Assembly: GCF_014836545.1 (NCBI RefSeq)
Contig: NZ_JACSQS010000013.1
Coordinates: 45,268 to 109,267 of the forward strand
Direction: 5' to 3'
Origin: Stenotrophomonas lacuserhaii
Lineage (GTDB): Bacteria; Pseudomonadota; Gammaproteobacteria; Xanthomonadales; Xanthomonadaceae
DNA: 64,000 nucleotides
Under the pieces are notes generated by a model. The model was not told the origin of the DNA, did no database searches, and worked only from the letters and a program-made list of their open reading frames with translations. Below, piece by piece: positions 58,641 through 64,000 of the stretch (position 1 is the stretch's first letter; each line of letters opens with the position of its first letter). Position numbers and translations under genes: made by a program.

Positions 58641-61097
58641 GTGGTCCGCGCATGCCGGTATCGTGTTTTGTCTCTTTCCAGCCTGATTCCAAAGCGCGGT
58701 GCCCTCGTCGGCCTGCTGATGTTGCTGTTCCTGGCCGGCGCTCCGGTGCTGGCGCAGGAGCCGGCCGAACTGACACCTGACGCCCGGGTAGCCCGGGCCG
58801 AGGCCACGCTGAAGTCCGCGCGGGCTTCGCTGGAGGACGCCGAAACGCCTGACACGCTTGCCACCCTGAGCGAGCGGGCGAAGGCGGCCAAGGACGATGC
58901 GGACGCGGCCGCCAAGGCGCTGCAGCCGCAGCTGGACCAGCTCAACGAGCAGCTGGCACCACTGGGCGAGGTGGCCGAGGGCAGCACCGAAGCACGCGAA
59001 GTGGCGGTGCAGCGCACCAGCCTGACCAAACGGCGGAACAGCATCGACGGCACCCTCAAGCGGGCCGAGCTGGCGGTGGTCAACGCCAACCAGCTGGCGG
59101 CGGACATCGAAAAGCTGCGCGCCAGCCAGTTCAGCGAGGAGCTGGGCCGCAAGGTCGCCTCGCCGCTGTCGCCGGCCTTGTGGAGCCAGGTGGCCGCGAC
59201 CGCGCCGGCCGATACCACGCGGGTGCTGGCGCTGTACCGGTTGGGCACCAATGCGGTACGCGATGCGTTGAAGCGTGAGGGCGGGGGCCTGCCGCTGCTG
59301 GGCCTTGGGGTATGCCTGATGCTGTTCTTCCCGGTGCGGCTGTGGCTGCGGGCGCTGGGGCGGCGTTATGCGGCCGCCGAGCACGCGCCGCAGGGTCGCC
59401 TGCGCCGGACCGGCCTTGCCGTCTGGTTGCTGGTGGTGGGCACGGTGATGCCCGGGTTGGCGGCCTGGGCGCTGGTGGCGGCGATGGACGCGGTGGGTGC
59501 CATCCCGCCGCGCCTGCAGACCGTTTCCAATTACTTCCTGGGGGCCACCTGCTTTGCGGCCTTCATCGTGGCCCTGAGTGCCTGCCTGCTGGCCCCCAAG
59601 CGGCCGTCGTGGCGCCTGCTGGACCTGGACGACACCGCAGCGCGCAACCTGCGCAAGTACGCGTGGAGCGCGGCGGCGGTGAGCTGGATCAGCATCATGC
59701 TGGCGGCGGTGGATCGTGCGGCGCGCACCAGCGAGATCAACACCATCGCGCTGGATGGTGTGATCGCGCTGATCTACCTGTGCCTGATCATGGCGATGCT
59801 GGTCACGCTGTCCCGGTTGCACCGGCGGCAGACCGCCGAGGCCGCCGAGCGCGCTGAAGCGCAGGCGGCCGATGCACGCGCCCGTGGCCCGGCCCACCGC
59901 AGTGGCTGGATCGTGCTGACCCGCGTGGCCGGCAACGTGGTGGTGGCTGCGGCGATCATCGCCTCGCTGTTCGGCTACCTCAATTTCGCCAAGTTCGTGA
60001 CCTCGCAGCTGGTCTGGGGCGGCATCGTCGCGCTGACCACCAGCCTCCTGCTCAGGTTCGCCGATGATCTGTGCACCTGGATGCTGCATCCGGACAGCCG
60101 CATCGGCCGCACCGTGGTGCTGACCACCGGCCTGAGCGCAGCACAGGTGGAGCAGGCCGGCGTGCTGCTGTCGGCCTTCAGCCGCATCGTGCTGGTGCTG
60201 CTGGCGCTGCTGATCTTCACTGCTCCCTTCGGCAATGTCGGGTCGGTGCTGGGCAGCGTGGAGGCGCTGTCGAACGGCATACCGATCAGTCCAGAGATCA
60301 CGCTGCGGCCTGGCAAGATTCTGCTGGCCATCGTGGTGCTGCTGGCCGGCCTGGCCTTGATGCAGGCGCTGCAGCGTTGGCTGATGGAGACCTATCTGCC
60401 GAAGACAGAACTGGATTCGGGTGCGCAGAACTCGATCAGTACCGTGGCCCGCTATCTGGGCATCATCCTTGCCGTGTTGTGGTCGCTGACCGCATTGGGC
60501 ATCGGCTTCGGCCAGCTGGCGCTGGTGGTCAGCGCGTTGTCAGTAGGTATTGGTTTCGGCCTGCAGGCGATCACCCAGAACTTCGTCTCCGGCCTGATCC
60601 TGCTGGCCGAGCGGCCGGTGAAGATCGGCGACTGGGTGAAGATCGGCGACCAGGAAGGCGACATCCGCCGCATCAACGTGCGCTCCACGGAAATCACGGT
60701 GGGTGACAAGTCGACCTTGATCGTGCCGAACTCGGAGCTGATCACCAAGACCGTGCGCAACATGACCATGGGCAGCGCGCAGGGCCGGATCCAGATCCAG
60801 TTCACCCTGCCGTTGAACGCGGACGTGGCGGCGGTGAAGCAGGTGCTGCTGGAAGCCTACACGGCGCATTCCAGCGTGCTTTCCGACCCGGCGCCGTCGG
60901 TGTTCATCGACTCGATCAGCGGCGGTCAGGTGGCGATCAACAGCTTTGCCTACGTCTCCAGCCCGCGTCAGGTGTACGGCACGCGCAGCGACCTGTTCTT
61001 CAGCCTGCTGCAGGAGCTGGCGGCCAGAGGCATCGCGTTGTCCTCGCCGACGGACATCCACTTGGTGCGGGATCCTGACGCTCATGGGCGTGGCTGA
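58641..61097 (+). CDS. MscS-family mechanosensitive channel with a DUF3772-type N-terminal region
   Basis: The 818-residue frame opens with a GTG; an in-frame TTG at 58668 gives a cleaner signal peptide (SLSSLIPKRGALVGLLMLLF, cleaved near VLAQ). A coiled-coil periplasmic region (about 40-190) precedes roughly ten membrane segments. The MscS pore helix is GIGFGLQAITQNFVSGLILLAERPVKIGDWV, partly quoted, at about 635-665, with the beta-domain GDIRRINVRSTEITVGDKSTLIVPNS after it. It opens on membrane tension to release solutes in hypo-osmotic shock. An OpgB-like gene, also linked to osmotic balance, is convergent. Confidence 0.85.
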   Translation: MVRACRYRVLSLSSLIPKRGALVGLLMLLFLAGAPVLAQEPAELTPDARVARAEATLKSARASLEDAETPDTLATLSERAKAAKDDADAAAKALQPQLDQLNEQLAPLGEVAEGSTEAREVAVQRTSLTKRRNSIDGTLKRAELAVVNANQLAADIEKLRASQFSEELGRKVASPLSPALWSQVAATAPADTTRVLALYRLGTNAVRDALKREGGGLPLLGLGVCLMLFFPVRLWLRALGRRYAAAEHAPQGRLRRTGLAVWLLVVGTVMPGLAAWALVAAMDAVGAIPPRLQTVSNYFLGATCFAAFIVALSACLLAPKRPSWRLLDLDDTAARNLRKYAWSAAAVSWISIMLAAVDRAARTSEINTIALDGVIALIYLCLIMAMLVTLSRLHRRQTAEAAERAEAQAADARARGPAHRSGWIVLTRVAGNVVVAAAIIASLFGYLNFAKFVTSQLVWGGIVALTTSLLLRFADDLCTWMLHPDSRIGRTVVLTTGLSAAQVEQAGVLLSAFSRIVLVLLALLIFTAPFGNVGSVLGSVEALSNGIPISPEITLRPGKILLAIVVLLAGLALMQALQRWLMETYLPKTELDSGAQNSISTVARYLGIILAVLWSLTALGIGFGQLALVVSALSVGIGFGLQAITQNFVSGLILLAERPVKIGDWVKIGDQEGDIRRINVRSTEITVGDKSTLIVPNSELITKTVRNMTMGSAQGRIQIQFTLPLNADVAAVKQVLLEAYTAHSSVLSDPAPSVFIDSISGGQVAINSFAYVSSPRQVYGTRSDLFFSLLQELAARGIALSSPTDIHLVRDPDAHGRG

Positions 61098-61131
61098 CAA
61101 CAGCAACGTCAACAGCCGGAGGGCTATGTGT

Positions 61132-61550
61132 AGGCGGGGCGGGGTGGCCTGGCGGGGCACGGCAAGGGCCGCATCCATGCGGGCCTCGTTTCGCGCCATC
61201 CATGGCGCTTAACGACCCCGCCAACCCACCCCGCCCCGCCTTTGACATGTCCATGGTGGCCTTGGACATGCGGTTCTGGTGGCGCAGACCCATGTTCAGC
61301 GGATTCGTGGGGCAATGGGGTCCAATGGTCTCCGCCGACCATGGGTCGGCGCTACCAGGGCGCAGTGGCGTGTCGGGAGGAGGGAGCCCCTGAGTCAGGG
61401 GCGGCCGCGAAGCGGCGGGGTGTGGGTGCCAGTGAGATGGGGCCCGCGGTTTGCGCAGCGAAGCGTGGGAGCGACAGCGCGATTGCGATGGCGTGGACCC
61501 GCGCCATGGATGGCGCGAAACGAGGCCCGCAGGAGCGGCTTTTGCCGTCC
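61132..61550. repeat. nested inverted repeats between the MscS gene and opgB
   Basis: Arms at 61132-61157 (AGGCGGGGCGGGGTGG then CCTGGCGGGG) and 61216-61241 match at 24 of 26 positions and enclose one copy of a 50-base unit (61159-61208). A second copy of this unit lies in inverse orientation at 61501-61550. Each contains the palindrome GCGCCATCCATGGCGC and the string GGGCCTCGTTTCGCGCCATC. A SMAG copy (61332-61356) lies between. The 536-base gap 61098-61633 holds no credible gene. Confidence 0.65.
61332..61356. repeat. single SMAG, variant
   Basis: CCGCCGACCATGGGTCGGCG then CTACC, an inverted copy with GACC/GGTC core instead of GAGC/GCTC. Confidence 0.7.
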
Positions 61551-61633
61551 CCCGACCAGCCCCACCGCCCGGCCGACCCTCAGGCGCGGCTATGAGCCAG
61601 CCACCCGCGAGGGGGTCTCACCCGTTCGACCCA

Positions 61634-63736
61634 CTACCCACGCGGCCGCCGCGACGGCACCAGCGCAAACGTATCCACCGCCAGCTTCTCGGCATGGTTC
61701 AACCACGCCCGGATCTCCAGGTCATCCACCTCATGGTCCAACCCGAAGCTCAGGTTGATGCGGCCACTGGCATCGGGCTGCACCCATTGCTGGGCCAGCA
61801 CCACCTGCCGCTGCGAGGACACCGCTTCGATCCAGAACCCGCGCTGCGGCTGCGTGCTCGCCACCAGTTCAAGCATGTACTGGCCGGCGCGCGTGCGGCG
61901 GCCCTTGTCGGTGATCATGTGCGCCTGGCGCACGCTGGGGCGCGGACCCTCGAAGGCGTCCAGCGCGGCATCGACCTGCACGCCGCCGCGCAGTTCGTCA
62001 TCGCGGTACAGCTTGATGCCGTTCTCACGGTTGACCAGCAGCGCGCACCAGTCGCCATCGGCAGAACCGTCTTCAAAGGCGGTGCAACGGTCCACGTAAG
62101 CCAGCGTGCTGTCCTTGTCGGCCTCGTCGAACTGACGCGAGGTGTTCTCCAGGTAGACCGACTTCAGGGCCCAGTCCTTGTCGTACTCCAGCAGCACCGG
62201 CGGCTGCACGTGCTGCACGCCGACCACCACCTGGTTGCCCTCGTCGATGCGCAGCTCGCGGGTGGGTTCGCCCAGCCACAGCGAACGGGCGAAGGCCAGG
62301 TATTTGGGGTAGTCGCGGCCGTTGTCCTTGCGCGCAGCCACGCTGGCGCTGGCCGGACGCTGTGGATCCAGCAGCGAGCGGCCGAAGCCGATGCGCTGGA
62401 TCGAAGGGTCCAGCAGGCTCAGCAGAGTCGCGCCGCTGTCCAGCGTGGTTGCGTCGTCCACCTGCAGCTGGCGCGGTTCAATGCCATTTCCCACGAACAG
62501 CAGCAGGTTCTCGCGCTCCTGCTTGGCCAGTACGTGGCTGAGGTCGTTGGGCATGGCCAGGTGATCGGACGACACCACGATCAACGTATCCTTGCCATAC
62601 GGGCTGGCCTGGATGCGCGCGACCAGCTGGGAGATCAGGCGGTCGGTGCACTTGAGGGCATTGAGCAGGCCGATGTTGCCGTGCTTACTCTCATAGCGCT
62701 CGTTGCGGCACGACACCGGCAGGTGGCCCGCAGGATGATGCGTGTCCATGGTCAGCGTGGTCAGCATGAACGGCTCTTTGCCACGCGAGAGCTGCTCGAA
62801 GCGGCGATACGCGGTATCCAGCAGCACGTCGTCGTGCACGCCCCAGGCCGAGTAATGGATGCGACCGACCTTCTTCTGCTGCTTGAACCACGCCAGGTCA
62901 TGCACCTCATCGAAACCGTGGCTGGCCAGGAACTGGCCCTTGCCGGCGAACTGCCCGTTGGCGCCACCCAGGTAATGATTGGTGTAACCCTGCTGCTTCA
63001 GGTAATCCCCCAGACACACTGCCTTGGGCAGGAAGCTGCCCATGCGGTCCATGCTGTTCTCATCGCCCTGGGCGGTGGTCAGCGGCACGCCGCACATCGA
63101 GGAAACCAGCCCGGCGATGGTCCAGCCGCTGCCTTCCGGTGAATCCAGCCCGCGCACGTCGAGCGAGCGCGCCGCCAGCTTGTTGAGGTTGGGCATCAGG
63201 CCGGGGAAGACCTTCTCGTCCAGATAAGTACGTTCCAGGCTTTCGCCGTAGATCCACACGATGTTGCGCGGACGCTGCAACGGCTGCGTGGGCACCTGGT
63301 ACTCGGGCGCGATCCCGGCGAAATCGACCGGGCGCAGCTGGTAATACAGGCGCTGGCCATCGGCAAACAGAGGGCTGATGAATACCGCCAGCATCCACAC
63401 ACCGGCGAAGCCGACGAACAGTGCCCGTCCGTTGCCTGGGCGCTGCCAGCGCTTGATGCGCACCAGCGCCAACGGCAGCAGTGACACCAGCAGCAGCGCG
63501 ATATAGCCGGCGATGACACGCTTGAAGTCGGAGACACCCGCGCCTTCCATGTCGGCGCCGAGGTGGTACAACGTGGCCGCATTCAGGCCGTCGCCGGACA
63601 GCTGGTCGATCACCCACCAGCTGCTCAGTGCGACCAGCAGGACCGAAAGCAGGCCGGCCTTCCACCACAACCACTTGCTGGAAACCAGCAACAGCCAGGC
63701 AAGCACGAACAGCGTAAGCAACAGAATCCAGAGCAT
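61634..63736 (-). CDS. opgB: OpgB-like phosphoglycerol transferase (sulfatase/LtaS superfamily)
   Basis: The 700-residue protein has four N-terminal membrane segments (about 1-18, 25-44, 72-92, 105-122) and a periplasmic sulfatase-fold domain. WIYGESLERTYLD (metal Glu about 165), EGSGWTIAGLVSSMCG (nucleophile Thr about 206), FMLTTLTMDTHHPAG and VVSSDHLAMPND carry the metal and catalytic residues. OpgB moves phosphoglycerol from phosphatidylglycerol to osmoregulated periplasmic glucans. A C-terminal extra domain of about 170 residues follows. Convergent with the MscS gene. Confidence 0.87.
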   Translation of the reverse strand: MLWILLLTLFVLAWLLLVSSKWLWWKAGLLSVLLVALSSWWVIDQLSGDGLNAATLYHLGADMEGAGVSDFKRVIAGYIALLLVSLLPLALVRIKRWQRPGNGRALFVGFAGVWMLAVFISPLFADGQRLYYQLRPVDFAGIAPEYQVPTQPLQRPRNIVWIYGESLERTYLDEKVFPGLMPNLNKLAARSLDVRGLDSPEGSGWTIAGLVSSMCGVPLTTAQGDENSMDRMGSFLPKAVCLGDYLKQQGYTNHYLGGANGQFAGKGQFLASHGFDEVHDLAWFKQQKKVGRIHYSAWGVHDDVLLDTAYRRFEQLSRGKEPFMLTTLTMDTHHPAGHLPVSCRNERYESKHGNIGLLNALKCTDRLISQLVARIQASPYGKDTLIVVSSDHLAMPNDLSHVLAKQERENLLLFVGNGIEPRQLQVDDATTLDSGATLLSLLDPSIQRIGFGRSLLDPQRPASASVAARKDNGRDYPKYLAFARSLWLGEPTRELRIDEGNQVVVGVQHVQPPVLLEYDKDWALKSVYLENTSRQFDEADKDSTLAYVDRCTAFEDGSADGDWCALLVNRENGIKLYRDDELRGGVQVDAALDAFEGPRPSVRQAHMITDKGRRTRAGQYMLELVASTQPQRGFWIEAVSSQRQVVLAQQWVQPDASGRINLSFGLDHEVDDLEIRAWLNHAEKLAVDTFALVPSRRPRG

Positions 63737-63925
63737 GGGCGTATTCGGCAGTGACGGAGGTGGTGATGGACGTCGTACCGACGCGTGTCCATCCGACCGG
63801 AACTGCCAAGCACATCTGCATGACAGCCCGATGACCGGATCATGCCTGCACGAACCTGACTGAAATGTTTGTTGAAAACGACGACCGCCGCGATGCCGTC
63901 AGCTTTGTGCAGCACGCGTGAATGC

Positions 63926-63991
63926 GTAGTGTCGAGCTTGCTCGACAGCACGACCGTGTCGAACACAGCGTAGTGTCGAGCTTGCTCGACA
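63926..63991. repeat. two SMAG-like copies, GTAGTGTCGAGC type
   Basis: GTAGTGTCGAGCTTGCTCGA occurs twice in direct order (63926-63947 and 63970-63991), upstream of opgB, at the end of the window. The stretch 63737-63925 shows no gene. Confidence 0.8.
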
Positions 63992-64000
63992 GCACGACCG

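Overview
The window looks like chromosomal DNA of a Stenotrophomonas species (Gammaproteobacteria, Xanthomonadaceae). Coding regions are mostly GC-rich. The gaps between genes hold about 29 copies of short GTAG-headed palindromes that match the SMAG type of REP sequence known from Stenotrophomonas maltophilia. The housekeeping genes (ubiA, ubiK, glnK, speE/speA, comM, comF, bioC/H/F, opgB) also fit that group. No phage, insertion sequence, CRISPR array or rRNA was seen. One tRNA is present, tRNA-Arg(CCG).

Layout. 1-1260: start of a leftward gene, a region with a sigma-54-like promoter, two terminators and a duplicated motif (candidate small RNA), and a Gly/Tyr/Pro-rich lipoprotein. 1268-9522: threonine dehydratase-like enzyme, DUF218 protein, a leftward biotin operon (bioF-bioH-SDR-bioC), comF, a PA2169-type four-helix protein, a small HTH protein, a secreted protein and tRNA-Arg. 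9591-20256: an exopolysaccharide locus. Seven overlapping or closely spaced leftward genes encode two glycosyltransferases, a pyruvyl transferase, Wzy, Wzx and two lyase-like proteins; a divergent Wzc tyrosine kinase follows. No Wza exporter or priming transferase is present. 20377-31583: ubiA, a 59-residue glutamine-rich protein, a VOC protein, a 2560-residue trimeric autotransporter adhesin and its OmpA-type lipoprotein.

31689-45395: acyl-CoA synthetase, comM, small membrane proteins, glutathionyl-hydroquinone reductase, tartrate-dehydrogenase-like enzyme, two lipoproteins followed by a three-domain peptidoglycan hydrolase with a Q-rich C-terminus resembling type IV secretion effectors, ubiK, glnK, a small kinase-like protein and lpxO. 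45417-49638: a tight five-gene operon of unknown function (sugar isomerase-like TIM barrel, AzlC, AzlD, aminotransferase, 2Fe-2S flavoreductase). 49803-64000: speE and speA divergent around a palindrome, a PhoPQ-like two-component system with PepSY proteins on both sides of a putative operator, an FAD oxidoreductase with a lipocalin, an MscS-type channel, an intergenic block of nested inverted repeats, and an OpgB-like phosphoglycerol transferase.

Most notable: a BioF homologue in the biotin operon lacks the PLP-binding lysine and several neighbouring active-site residues; SMAG repeats supply the end of BioH and the stop codons of bioH and ubiA; the lipoprotein/effector cluster may be an interbacterial toxin-immunity locus; and the AzlCD-aminotransferase operon may be an undescribed pathway. 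All functional statements rest on reading motifs by eye; no database search was run.
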